Positions 11,242-19,561 are shown, counted from the stretch's first letter. The stretch: 64,000 nt of DNA from Hyphomicrobiales bacterium (GCA_900466605.1 UBMU01000003.1:186001-250000); one strand, 5' to 3'. Numbers and translations: made by a program. The notes: generated by a model from the letters alone, not told the origin.

Positions 11242-12540
11242 TTAAGCCGCGATGAACTCGTTCCAGCGACGAACCATGTAGCGGTCTTCGTCCATGACGG
11301 AGTTCCAGCACGCCACATGACCCATGCGCTCTTCGAACGAACCACCGTCGCGAACGGCGCCGGCCTTCTCCATGACCTTGCCCTCAGGCGAGAGGATATC
11401 GCCCTGGGCTGCCTTGCCTTCGATCCAGTAGCCCCACTCGTCAGCCGTCATGAAGTTCTTGGCAGTGTCCATGCAGGCGGAATAGTAGCCCTGGCGGTTG
11501 AGATAGCCGCCGACCCAACCGGATGTGTACCAGTTGATGTACTCATAGGCCGCATCGAGCTGAGCGCCCTTGAGGTGCGAGGCGAGGCCGAGACCGCCGC
11601 CCCACGAGCGGTAGCCTTCCTTGAGCGGCTGATACTTGCAGGCGATGCCCTTGGAGCGGACGGCGGCAACGGCCGGCGACCACATGGACTGGATGACGAC
11701 TTCGCCCGAGGCCATCAGGTTGACCGACTCGTCAAACGACTTCCAGAAGGCGCGGAACTGGCCGTCCTGCTTTGCCTTGATCAGGAACTCGATCGTCTTG
11801 TCGATCTCTTCCTTGGTCATGTTGCCCTTGTCGGCATACTTGATGTTGCCGAGTGCTTCCATGATCATCGCCGCATCCATGATGCCGATCGACGGGATGT
11901 TGAGGATCGAGGCCTTGCCCTTGAACTTCGGGTCCATGATATCGGCCCAGGTCGTGATATCGCGACCGACGAGATCGGGGCGAATGCCGAGCGTATCGGC
12001 ATTGTAGATCGTCGGCATCATGGTGAAGAGTTCGGTCTCGCCCTTGGCGAAGGTCTTGGCATCGGCGCTCTCGACGTAGCCGACGGTGTGCGGCGCCGTG
12101 CCCTGTGCGATGACGCTATCCGGCTTCAGCTTGCCGTTCTTGAACAGCGGAACGACCTTGTCGTAGTACTTCAGCTTCTTGACTTCCATCGGCTGGATGA
12201 CGCCGGTCGGATAGACCTTCTTCAGGATCCAGTATTCGATGTCGGCGATGTCGTAGCTATCGGGCTGCGTCACGGCGCGCTGGGCGGCAGCGTCGGAATC
12301 GGTCGCCGTCATCTCGAGCGTGATGCCGAGGTCCTTCTTGCACTGCTCGGCAACGGCGTTGATGTTGGAAACACCGGTGCCGAACTGGCGAAGCGTAATG
12401 TTCGACTGTGCCCAGATCGTCGGGAAACCGGTGATCAGGCCCGAACCGGCAATCGCACCGGCTGCTGCAGCGCCGGTTTTCAGCAGGCTACGGCGGGAAA
12501 TTCCCGCTGCCGTCTTGGTCGTCTTCTTTTCAGTTGTCAT
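11242..12540 (-). CDS. ABC transporter solute-binding protein, PotD-like, Tat-exported
   Basis: Periplasmic binding protein of 432 aa. A twin-arginine export signal is visible at the N-terminus (SRRSLLKTGAAAAGAIAG, ending near AQS), so it is probably folded before export. The rest has the PotD/spermidine-putrescine type II binding-protein pattern (EYWILKKVYPTGVIQP, TWADIMDPKFKGK, YINWYTSGWVGGYLNRQGYYS). The ATG at 12540 follows GGGGAAC. It stands between the ATPase and permease genes. The ligand is unknown; the downstream racemase hints at an amino-acid-like or hydantoin-like compound rather than a polyamine. Confidence 0.88.
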   Translation of the reverse strand: MTTEKKTTKTAAGISRRSLLKTGAAAAGAIAGSGLITGFPTIWAQSNITLRQFGTGVSNINAVAEQCKKDLGITLEMTATDSDAAAQRAVTQPDSYDIADIEYWILKKVYPTGVIQPMEVKKLKYYDKVVPLFKNGKLKPDSVIAQGTAPHTVGYVESADAKTFAKGETELFTMMPTIYNADTLGIRPDLVGRDITTWADIMDPKFKGKASILNIPSIGIMDAAMIMEALGNIKYADKGNMTKEEIDKTIEFLIKAKQDGQFRAFWKSFDESVNLMASGEVVIQSMWSPAVAAVRSKGIACKYQPLKEGYRSWGGGLGLASHLKGAQLDAAYEYINWYTSGWVGGYLNRQGYYSACMDTAKNFMTADEWGYWIEGKAAQGDILSPEGKVMEKAGAVRDGGSFEERMGHVACWNSVMDEDRYMVRRWNEFIAA

Positions 12541-12569
12541 GTCAGTTCCCCTTTTTTTGGTGGTGAGGT

Positions 12570-13652
12570 TCATGCGCGGCCAAGGAGGACTGCGTCCTCC
12601 AGAGCCCAACTCAGAGACACCGCATCGCCGACCGATACGGGTTTGGCGAAATAATCGCCGTCGCTCGCGATGACCGTGAAGTCGTCACTGCCCGCGCCAG
12701 CCACGGTGATCTTCACCGAGGCGCCGCGATATTCGATGTTGGAGACGACGCCGTTGAAACCGAGCGTCTTGTCGGAGGCCGTGTCGAGGCGCACGCGGTC
12801 GGTGCGCACGCCGATATCGACGCTCTCGCCGGCATGCTTGCCGTTGCCGCGCACCGAGAATGTCTGTCCCTCCGGAACCTCGAGCGTGGTGACGCCATCC
12901 TTTGAAGAAACGACGCGTCCGGAGAGAACATTGTGATCGCCCATGAAGCGGGCGACGAAGGCCGTGGCCGGCTCCTCGAAGACCTTGCGCGGCGTTGCCG
13001 CCTGCTCGATCTTGCCGTCGTTCATGATGACGATGATGTCGGCAAGCGCCATCGCCTCTTCCTGGCTGTGCGTGACGTGGACGAAGGTGATGCCGAGCGT
13101 CTTCTGCAGTTTCTTCAGCTCAGCGCGCATGCGGATCTTCAGGAACGGATCGAGCGCCGACAGCGGCTCGTCGAGCAAAAGCGCTTCCGGATCGGTGATC
13201 AGCGCGCGCGCCAGCGCCACGCGCTGCTGCTGACCGCCGGAAAGCTGCGTCGGACGCCTGTTAGCATAGGCCTCCATCTGCATCAGCTTCAGCATCTCCA
13301 GCGCCTTGGCACGGCGCTCGTCCTTCTCGACGCCCTTCATCTTCAGGCTGAAGGCGACGTTGTCGACGAGGTCGAGATGCGGAAACAGCGCGTAGGACTG
13401 GAACATCATCGCCGTGCCGCGCTTGGCCGGCGGAAAGTCGGTAACGACGGTATTGCCAAGCCTGATATCGCCCGAGGAAATGCTTTCGTGTCCGGCGATC
13501 ATGCGCAGTGTCGAGGTCTTGCCGCAGCCCGATGGTCCGAGGAAGCAGCAATAGGAACCGGCCGGTATCTTCAGGCTGATAGAATGGACCGCCGTCGTGG
13601 CGCCATATACCTTGGAAACGGATACGATATCGATCTCTGCGGCTTTCGACAT
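12570..13652 (-). CDS. ABC transporter ATP-binding protein, PotA-like
   Basis: 360-residue ATPase that powers the importer. Walker A is GPSGCGKT near residue 40, the signature is LSGGQQQR, Walker B is ALLLDEP and the switch histidine is in FVHVTHSQEEA. A C-terminal TOBE-like domain follows (about 280-360), as in PotA/MalK proteins. Start ATG at 13652 with AGGGGAAG upstream. It is the first gene of a five-gene minus-strand operon (ATPase, binding protein, two permeases, racemase) divergent from an FCD-type GntR regulator, with a likely operator for that regulator in between. Confidence 0.92.
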   Translation of the reverse strand: MSKAAEIDIVSVSKVYGATTAVHSISLKIPAGSYCCFLGPSGCGKTSTLRMIAGHESISSGDIRLGNTVVTDFPPAKRGTAMMFQSYALFPHLDLVDNVAFSLKMKGVEKDERRAKALEMLKLMQMEAYANRRPTQLSGGQQQRVALARALITDPEALLLDEPLSALDPFLKIRMRAELKKLQKTLGITFVHVTHSQEEAMALADIIVIMNDGKIEQAATPRKVFEEPATAFVARFMGDHNVLSGRVVSSKDGVTTLEVPEGQTFSVRGNGKHAGESVDIGVRTDRVRLDTASDKTLGFNGVVSNIEYRGASVKITVAGAGSDDFTVIASDGDYFAKPVSVGDAVSLSWALEDAVLLGRA

Positions 13653-13824
13653 TGGTCTTCCCCTGTTTGAGAAAGACAATGCATCTGCCATGCCAGTTTC
13701 TATTGCACTGCATCAAGCGTCGCCAAATCAAGGGCTTGCGACAAAAATCACCCCAGATCTCAAAATTCAGGCATCAAATGCTACTGCACACAAAATAGGC
13801 CATCGTCTGCAATTCGTGCAAAAT

Positions 13825-13836
13825 ATCGTATACAAT
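13825..13836. promoter_or_regulatory. probable FCD-GntR operator
   Basis: ATCGTATACAAT is a near-perfect palindrome (one mismatched pair) of the TTGTATACAA class bound by many FadR/VanR-type GntR regulators. It lies in the 268-base divergent region between the transporter operon and the FCD regulator, 85 bases from the regulator start. Confidence 0.6.
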
Positions 13837-13920
13837 TTAGCCGTCGCTTTGCGCGCAAATTCCATTTAACTTTTGCGGGAAACGCAGATATCATTTCCCG
13901 GTCAAAAGGTATCCGAGTTC

Positions 13921-14634
13921 ATGAAATCCACCGCAATCGCCCTGCAGACCGCAGAGGATTCAGCCGATACGGGCGCACAACAGATCCGCGACGCGATCCG
14001 CGACGCGATCGTTGAGCGGCGCCTGTCGCCGGGCACGAAGCTGTCGGAGAATGATGTCGGCAATCTGTTCAATGTCAGCCGGACGCTCGCTCGCGCCGCC
14101 CTGCAGGCGCTTTCCTACGAAGGCCTGGTCAGCGTTGAAAAAAATCGGGGCGCATTCGTCGCCTACCCCTCGCCTGAGGAAGCACGCCAGATCTTTGCCG
14201 CCCGCCGCCTCGTCGAGCCCGGAATCTTGCGCGAGGCAGCGGCGCGAATTACGCCTTCCCAGATCCAGCATCTCAAGCAGTTGCTGCTCGAAGAAGGACG
14301 CTTGATGGGCGAGCGCGGCCAGACGGCGCGACGCGCCGAGATCAAGGCATCAGGCGACTTTCACCTGACGCTTGCGGCCATATCAGGCAACGCCATCATG
14401 CAGCGTTTCATGGATGAGTTGGTTGCCCGCTCGTCGCTGGTCATTGCCCTCTACGGCCAATCGACCATATCGAGTTGCGGCCATTCCGAGCATGGCGACA
14501 TCGTCGCTGCGATCGAGCGGAACGATCTCGACGAGGCATGCCGGCTGATGCTGCACCACATCGCGCACATCGAGGCAGACCTCGATCTGCGCGAACGGAA
14601 AAGTGTCGGCCTCAAGGAAGCATTCGAGCTTTAG
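13921..14634 (+). CDS. GntR-family regulator with FCD domain
   Basis: Transcription factor of the FadR/VanR branch, 237 aa from this start. The winged helix lies at about 20-85 (LSENDVGNLFNVSRTLARAALQAL, with RGAFVAYPS as the wing end). The all-helical FCD effector domain follows, with metal-binding histidines in DFHLTLA, CGHSEHGDIV and MLHHIAHIE. An in-frame ATG at 13873 would add 16 residues; neither start has a clear RBS. The position, divergent from the ABC-racemase operon with a GTATAC operator between, makes it the probable local regulator of that operon. Confidence 0.85.
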   Translation: MKSTAIALQTAEDSADTGAQQIRDAIRDAIVERRLSPGTKLSENDVGNLFNVSRTLARAALQALSYEGLVSVEKNRGAFVAYPSPEEARQIFAARRLVEPGILREAAARITPSQIQHLKQLLLEEGRLMGERGQTARRAEIKASGDFHLTLAAISGNAIMQRFMDELVARSSLVIALYGQSTISSCGHSEHGDIVAAIERNDLDEACRLMLHHIAHIEADLDLRERKSVGLKEAFEL

Positions 14635-14654
14635 CAATCTTCATGAAGGATGCG

Positions 14655-14680
14655 GGATTGCGGCCGCAGGACCGCAATCC
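14655..14680. terminator. bidirectional stem-loop
   Basis: GGATTGCGG (14655-14663) pairs perfectly with CCGCAATCC (14672-14680) between two convergent genes. No clear U tract follows on either side. Confidence 0.6.
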
Positions 14681-14687
14681 GCTGATT

Positions 14688-15071
14688 CTAATTGCCTGAG
14701 CGGCGCTCGGCTGTCCGTTCCGCGACGGCGACAATATCAGGCGTGCCGTTTGCAAGCAGGCGCTTGCGGACGAGGACGCCCATGACGCGGGCGGCGGTCG
14801 AGAAGCTCATCTGGTCGAGCGGTCCTTCACCTTCCCAGGGTTTGGTCAGCCGTTCGGTGACGGCTCCGACGATGTTCATCGGAACGATGTCGTCGCAGTG
14901 ACGCATCGCCTCGAAGACCTGACTGATGGGTACAACGCGACCTTCGAATGTGACGATCGGCTCTGTGAGTTCCTTATCCCATTCTTCGAAGGCATAGAGG
15001 GCTTCGCGGAAGAGTTCCTGAAGGGTGAACGGGGCGTGTCCATTGTGAAGCGGCGGCAAGGCATTCGTCAT
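14688..15071 (-). CDS. hypothetical protein, 127 aa
   Basis: I do not recognise the family. The protein starts MTNALPPLHNGHAPFTLQELF and is soluble, acidic and without signal peptide or membrane segment. A clear GAGGAG lies upstream of the ATG at 15071, and codon use matches the neighbours, so it is very probably translated; the frame stays open upstream to 15323 but without an RBS. It is convergent with the FCD regulator and followed by a stem-loop. No function can be assigned. Confidence 0.7.
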   Translation of the reverse strand: MTNALPPLHNGHAPFTLQELFREALYAFEEWDKELTEPIVTFEGRVVPISQVFEAMRHCDDIVPMNIVGAVTERLTKPWEGEGPLDQMSFSTAARVMGVLVRKRLLANGTPDIVAVAERTAERRSGN

Positions 15072-15235
15072 GTCTGTCTCCTCTTTAGGGCTAGTGCCAT
15101 TCCTCCTCTTCGGCCGGGCAGCAACGTGGGAAACAGAACTCAGGATTCCCTGCGGGGCCGAAAACACGATCAATGTTATAGTGTAATATACCCGTGATAA
15201 AGTCTTTTCTCGGCCCCGATGTTCCGCCACGTCCG

Positions 15236-15280
15236 ACAAAAACAAGTAGGCCATTGATATTGCAGAGAATATCAATGGCC
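15236..15280 (-). terminator. strong terminator of the SIMPL-domain gene
   Basis: A perfect 13-bp stem (15249-15261 with 15268-15280, loop GCAGAG) followed on the minus strand by a T-rich run (TACTTGTTTTT). It ends transcription of the gene that stops at 15320. Confidence 0.8.
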
Positions 15281-15319
15281 ATCTGGTGTCAAAATAGAGG
15301 CAGTGGTGCTGTGTCGCAA

Positions 15320-16063
15320 TCACTGAGCGATCGAAAACGTCACGTTGACGGTGACATTGTAGGTGGTCTCACCGCCCTGAATCGGCACGGCTGAGTCTGC
15401 CGCCTCCTTCATCATGGCAGCCCGAAACACCGGTACCGGCTGCGCACGCGGCGACGTCTCGTTGATCTCAAGAACCCGCCCAAGCTTGACATCCGCGGCT
15501 TCGGCAAGCGTCTTGGCCTTTTTGATCGCATCGGCGACCGCATTCTTGCGCGCCTCTTCCGTTACGGCCTGCGGCTTGTCGTTCGTGAACTGGATATCCC
15601 CGCCCTGATTGACACCAAGTGTCACAGCTTCATCAAGGATTGCGCCGAGCTTTGAAAGGTCGCGGACGCGGACGCTAAGCGAATTGGACACCTGGTAGCC
15701 AATCAGCTGCGGCGTCTGCGGCTGACCATCGTTGGACTGCGGGAAGTTATATTGCGGCTGCACCGAGAAGCCCGAGGTCTGAAGATCCCGTTCTGCGATG
15801 CCTGCCTTTTTCAAGGCGGCAAGCACCGAACTCACCGCCTTGTTGTTTTCGTCCAGCGCCTCGCGCGCGGTCTTTGCCTGCTTCACGACAGAAAGGTTCA
15901 GCACGGCCATGTCTGGCGCGACGCTTGCCTGCCCATCGCCGCTGACGGAGATAACGGCCTCGCGCGGCTGCGAATCGGCAGCGAGAGCCGGCAGTGCCAT
16001 GGCCGCGGCGGTCGGAAGGCCAAGCAGAAGGCTGAAGGTGATTGTTCTGGTATTCGGCAGCAC
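15320..16063 (-). CDS. SIMPL-domain (DUF541) exported protein
   Basis: 247-residue periplasmic or surface protein with a Sec signal peptide (about 1-29, ending ALAADS) and one SIMPL/DUF541 domain: ISVSGDGQASVAPDMAVLNL at its start (GDGQASVAPD), KKAGIAERDLQTSGFSVQP in the middle and VTVNVTFSIAQ at the end. Relatives such as E. coli YggE are linked to oxidative-stress protection, and others form oligomeric rings; the exact role is unsettled. Monocistronic, with a strong terminator downstream. Confidence 0.87.
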   Translation of the reverse strand: MLPNTRTITFSLLLGLPTAAAMALPALAADSQPREAVISVSGDGQASVAPDMAVLNLSVVKQAKTAREALDENNKAVSSVLAALKKAGIAERDLQTSGFSVQPQYNFPQSNDGQPQTPQLIGYQVSNSLSVRVRDLSKLGAILDEAVTLGVNQGGDIQFTNDKPQAVTEEARKNAVADAIKKAKTLAEAADVKLGRVLEINETSPRAQPVPVFRAAMMKEAADSAVPIQGGETTYNVTVNVTFSIAQ

Positions 16064-16219
16064 GGTGTTTCACTCCCTGATTGTGAAGTCTCGACTGCCG
16101 TCTTGCCGATTGATTGTGAAGCTATTGCGGCAGTCCCTTGTGAGCGCTGAAGAATTACGTTAGAGCGAAACCCGTTCCGGGGAACCATTGCGCCGGACAC
16201 GGCAGCTGCGTTGCTGCAT

Positions 16220-16295
16220 GGGCCTGTAGCTCAATGGTTAGAGCCGGCGGCTCATAACCGCTTGGTTGGGGGTTCGAGTCCCTCCGGGCCCACCA
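16220..16295 (+). tRNA. tRNA with CAU anticodon, probably tRNA-Ile2
   Basis: 76 bases including an encoded CCA. The acceptor stem pairs GGGCCTG with CGGGCCC, the anticodon stem-loop is GCGG-CTCATAA-CCGC and the T arm contains GGTTCGAGTCC. The anticodon CAU fits either elongator Met or the Ile2 tRNA whose C34 is changed to lysidine. The variable-region pattern CGCTTGGTTG resembles E. coli ileX more than metT, so I lean to Ile2. The 3' half is overlapped on the other strand by the end of a tetR gene. Confidence 0.93.
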
Positions 16296-16974
16296 TTTTC
16301 TCTCGCTCTGCGGCGATGCCCCGAAGGATGAAGTCGATTCCGTCAACAAAATCCTTGCGGTCATCGTGGGACGCTAACTGATCGACCACGCTACGGGTAA
16401 ACGGATATTCATTGACGTCGAGTTTGGACCATGCAGCCGAGACGTCCTCCAGGAAACTTGAACGCTTCAGGTCGTGCACCTTGGCAAGCTTCGCGTTCGC
16501 CGCATTTTGGCCGGCGACACCAAGAATATAGTTGAGGAGCGTAGAAACGGCCGCCCATTCTCTCCCGGCAGGGACATCAAGAGAGCGAAGCTGCTGACCG
16601 ATACGCTCGAAAATCCGTACCATCGGCAACTGTCCAGGTGCATGCATCAACGCTCCCCCGACCCACGGATGGGCGTCGATCGTGTCGAACAGCTCCAGTG
16701 CGATAGCGCGTATAGCTTCCTCGGGCGGAACGTCCACCGACGTTGTGCCCAACGTTCGACTGACGATCGCGTCGCAGGCTGCGGTCATGAGATCGCTCTT
16801 GTTGGCGACGTGCCAATAAATCGCGCCAGGGCCAGTGGCAAGCAGCTTGGACAATGCCTGGAATGTCAGTCCAGATTCTCCCGTGTCGTCCAGAAGCTTT
16901 ATTGCCACAGTGATGATTTGCGCCCTTGTCAGGGATTGTTCTCGCCTTTGGCGGGCAGTGCTCGTTTTCTCCAT
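16252..16974 (-). CDS. TetR-family repressor, 3' end inside a tRNA gene
   Basis: 240-residue TetR regulator. The HTH is at about 15-60 (TRAQIITVAIKLLDD, then LTFQALSKLLATGPGAIYWHVANKSDL), followed by a helical effector domain. The start at 16974 has AAGGTGAGG upstream. It is divergent from a TetX-like monooxygenase, and two tandem operators lie between them. The last 14 or so residues (MVGPEGLEPPTKRL) are encoded by the antisense strand of the adjacent tRNA, so the frame has no stop of its own before the tRNA; the natural end of the fold is probably near FILRGIAAEREK. This may reflect recombination at the tRNA 3' end. Confidence 0.88.
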   Translation of the reverse strand: MEKTSTARQRREQSLTRAQIITVAIKLLDDTGESGLTFQALSKLLATGPGAIYWHVANKSDLMTAACDAIVSRTLGTTSVDVPPEEAIRAIALELFDTIDAHPWVGGALMHAPGQLPMVRIFERIGQQLRSLDVPAGREWAAVSTLLNYILGVAGQNAANAKLAKVHDLKRSSFLEDVSAAWSKLDVNEYPFTRSVVDQLASHDDRKDFVDGIDFILRGIAAEREKMVGPEGLEPPTKRL

Positions 16975-16982
16975 GCCTCACC

Positions 16983-17027
16983 TTGACATAAATGGAACGC
17001 AATTCCAAATATGGAATGACGTTCCAT
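16983..17027. promoter_or_regulatory. two tandem TetR operators over a promoter
   Basis: Two copies of TGGAA-N5-TTCCA, at 16993-17007 and 17012-17026, are spaced 19 bases apart; the second extends to ATGGAA-N5-TTCCAT (17011-17027). A TTGACA at 16983-16988 with AAATAT 18 bases later gives a plus-strand promoter covered by both sites. This fits repression of the monooxygenase and of tetR itself. Confidence 0.75.
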
Positions 17028-17043
17028 AATGAAGAGGTTGAGA

Positions 17044-18174
17044 ATGAAGAAGCCAGTAACAATCATCGGTGCCGGCCTGGGCGGGCTCACACTCGCCAGA
17101 GTACTCCACGTTCACGGCATAGCATCAACGGTCTACGAAGCGGACGCGTCGGCAGACGCGCGGGCCCAGGGTGGGATGCTCGACATCCATGAAGAAAACG
17201 GACAGTTGGCACTCAAGGATGCAGGGCTATTCGATGAGTTCTCGAAGCTCGTTTATCCCGGCGGCCAGCAGAGCCGCGTTCTGGACAGGCATGGAAACGT
17301 CCTCTTTGATCATCCCGATGATGGCACAGGCGGTCGTCCGGAAGTACAGAGAGGCGAGCTTCGCCGTATCCTGATCGAGTCACTTCCGTCAGGCACCATC
17401 CGCTGGGGACACAAGGTGAAGGCGGTCTCGTCGCTGGGCGGTGGCAAACACCAGGTGGATTTCGCCGATGATTCGAAAGAGACGACCGATCTTCTCGTGG
17501 GAGCGGATGGCGCATGGTCGAAAGTGCGCCCCCTTCTCTCCGGCATGAAGCCTGTCTACTCGGGCATCTCCTTCGTCGAGACCTATTTTCACCATGCCGA
17601 CACCTATCATGGGCAGACGGCCAAGGCGGTCGGTGGTGGCTCCCTATTTGCGGTCGCACCGGGCAAGGGCATTCAGGCTCACCGCGAGCCTCAAGGAGTT
17701 CTGCATGCCTACATTGCGTTAAAACGACCGGAGGCATGGTTCGAGGGCATCGACTTCTCCGATCGAGAATCGGCTTGCGCCACTATCGCCGGGGAATTCA
17801 AAGGGTGGGCTCCAGAATTGACGGCCCTCATCACGAATTGCGAAACAGCGCCGATGCTTCGGATGCTGCATACGCTGCCCGTCGAACATCGTTGGAATCG
17901 CGTACCCGGAGCAACCCTTGTCGGCGATGCGGCGCATCTGATGATCCCTTCGGGCGAAGGGGCGAACCTCGCACTTTATGACGGCGCGGAACTTGGAAAG
18001 GCAATCGCCGCCAATATCGAAGACATCGAGACCGCCCTTGGCAGATATGAACTGGAGCTATTTGCGCGTAGCGCCGCTGCGGCTGTGGGTGCAAATGAGA
18101 TCATGGAGGTGTTGTTCGGCGACAACGCGCCACAAAGCCTGCTCGATTTCTTTGCCGCCAGCATATCTGCTTAG
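17044..18174 (+). CDS. FAD-dependent monooxygenase, TetX-like
   Basis: 376-residue flavoprotein of the class A (PHBH-type) monooxygenases. The FAD-binding GAGLGG lies at 9-14, an RGELRRIL segment near 110, the DG-type motif LVGADGAWSKVR near 155 and the second FAD motif GDAAHLMIPSGEGANLAL near 293. Overall pattern, including GGMLDIHEENGQ early on, is closest to TetX, the tetracycline-inactivating hydroxylase, though the conserved stretch around the flavin differs (IPSGEGAN rather than PPFAGQGVN). Substrate is therefore uncertain. I choose the ATG at 17044, which has AGAGG at good distance; the ATG at 17029 directly abuts the operator and lacks an RBS. Regulated by the divergent TetR. Confidence 0.85.
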   Translation: MKKPVTIIGAGLGGLTLARVLHVHGIASTVYEADASADARAQGGMLDIHEENGQLALKDAGLFDEFSKLVYPGGQQSRVLDRHGNVLFDHPDDGTGGRPEVQRGELRRILIESLPSGTIRWGHKVKAVSSLGGGKHQVDFADDSKETTDLLVGADGAWSKVRPLLSGMKPVYSGISFVETYFHHADTYHGQTAKAVGGGSLFAVAPGKGIQAHREPQGVLHAYIALKRPEAWFEGIDFSDRESACATIAGEFKGWAPELTALITNCETAPMLRMLHTLPVEHRWNRVPGATLVGDAAHLMIPSGEGANLALYDGAELGKAIAANIEDIETALGRYELELFARSAAAAVGANEIMEVLFGDNAPQSLLDFFAASISA

Positions 18175-18774
18175 ATTTTCAAACAGTAGCTTGAGGCAAA
18201 ACCCGCAGCCTGTTCAAGACGGACTATTTCCGAGTTTCAGAACTAACATCTGAAAAGGTCGTACTCATTCTAACAGCCAATCTGCGCGCTATCGAGTTTG
18301 TCCGGTCGAATGTTAGTCGAAACCTCAAACAGTATAAATGGCATCACGACTGACACATCGTTCAAGACCTCGGTCGATGGCGAGAGCCCCGTTATTACTG
18401 GCCGCATGATTTGGGTCCGATCCACGGATAAAGCTGGCACTTGGGGGCAGTACTAGTGATGCGGGGAGCAACCACAACTCCTCTGAACGGTTGGTTTGCA
18501 GCGCCTGCACCATCGTATACGGCGATCTACATTTTCTACGAGCCTTTGTTACGCCAGATATTGAGCCGTCCCATACGGAGAACCGAGAGCCAGCCTGCCC
18601 GTTGGTGATCCTCAAGTCGCGGCATCCTGAAACCTCGATCATCCGCCGAAGCAGGGGGACAAAGCCCGGTTGGCAACCACGGAAGACTCAGGCTTTAGCC
18701 AGGTCGCTGCCATTTGCGAATCGCGAGCCCGTCCGGCACCCTCTCAAGGGGTACCGGCGTGACGAAACAATCAC
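18175..18774. other. 600-base gene-free stretch
   Basis: No open frame here has a usable RBS, neighbour-like codon use or a recognisable product. Base composition looks less GC-rich than the flanks. It lies on the far side of the tetR/monooxygenase pair from the tRNA. I searched by eye for a second copy of the tRNA 3' end and saw none. Confidence 0.5.
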
Positions 18775-19356
18775 TCAGAGCCCGTGCGCCAGAACCTTTT
18801 GGCAGGCCGGTGACAGGCGCTGCATGTTTTCCCTGAGGCAGGCGATGCCGCGTCCACCGCCGAGCGGAACGGCGCGGCAATAAGACCGGAAGTCCGGTCC
18901 GCAGGCCTCGCGGGCAATGACCATCTCTTCGCGAGGCGAAAGCTGCGGCGCAGCTGCTGGAGCCGCCGGAGCTGCGGGGGTCGAGGTCTTTGCCGTACCG
19001 GTGTCAGGGGCGGTGGGCGTAGTGGATGCATCGGAAGACGACTTCGGCGCGGCGGCCTTGCTGCCTCCTCCAAGTGCGCTGATTGCCTGCTTGCATCCCG
19101 ACGACAGCGAGGCTTCATGCTGCTGCAGGCAAGCAAGCGCCTCCTTGCCTCCCGGCGTGACGCCGGAGCAATTGGATATGAAATCGCTGCGGCAGGCGGA
19201 CTTGATCGCGTTGCGCTGCGCGTCTGTTGGCTGCTGCGCCAAGGCGGCGCCCGCGAACAAGGCGGCGGCTCCGAGCGCGAACAAACCAAGTCTTATTCTC
19301 CGCATGCCACGTTTCGCGGATGCGATTTCCAGTGACGACGATGAAACATCTCCCAT
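18775..19356 (-). CDS. exported cysteine-rich-repeat protein
   Basis: 193-residue secreted or periplasmic protein. After a short hydrophilic lead comes a signal-like segment (LGLFALGAAALFAGAALA, then QQPTDA). Two four-cysteine repeats of the GLG1-like Cys-rich type follow: the first with CRSDFISNCSG and ACLQQHEASLSSGC, the second with CGPDFRSYCRAV and ACLRENMQRLSPAC. A Pro/Ala/Ser-rich linker of about 45 residues joins them. The ATG at 19356 is preceded by GAGAGGA; a later ATG at MRRIRLG would place the signal at the extreme N-terminus. Function is unknown; two-repeat proteins of this kind are common in rhizobia. Confidence 0.8.
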   Translation of the reverse strand: MGDVSSSSLEIASAKRGMRRIRLGLFALGAAALFAGAALAQQPTDAQRNAIKSACRSDFISNCSGVTPGGKEALACLQQHEASLSSGCKQAISALGGGSKAAAPKSSSDASTTPTAPDTGTAKTSTPAAPAAPAAAPQLSPREEMVIAREACGPDFRSYCRAVPLGGGRGIACLRENMQRLSPACQKVLAHGL

Positions 19357-19561
19357 AGTTCCTCTCCCTGCGGAAATCACAGTGTCGACCATGTCGGCAT
19401 CGTGAGGCTGCTCCTAGCCCTCGTCCTCCGAGGGCGCTTTGCTATCCACCAGCTGAGTGTTCAAGCGCAATTGCGCCGGCTTTTGCCTGGGAACAGCAAA
19501 TCCTCCATTGCAAGGTCTCTTGTCAGCGACGTGTCGATGCGCGTTTCTGACGCCGCATCGC

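Noticed and set aside
15091..15282. 63-codon minus-strand frame downstream of the SIMPL gene
   Set aside because: It begins inside the terminator hairpin and has no RBS.
16155..16364. Minus-strand frame containing RRDSNPQPSGYEPPALT
   Set aside because: This is the antisense translation of the tRNA and its flanks, a well-known spurious peptide, and has no RBS.
18325..18642. 105-codon minus-strand frame in the gap after the monooxygenase
   Set aside because: No RBS, no family and atypical composition; not enough to call a gene.
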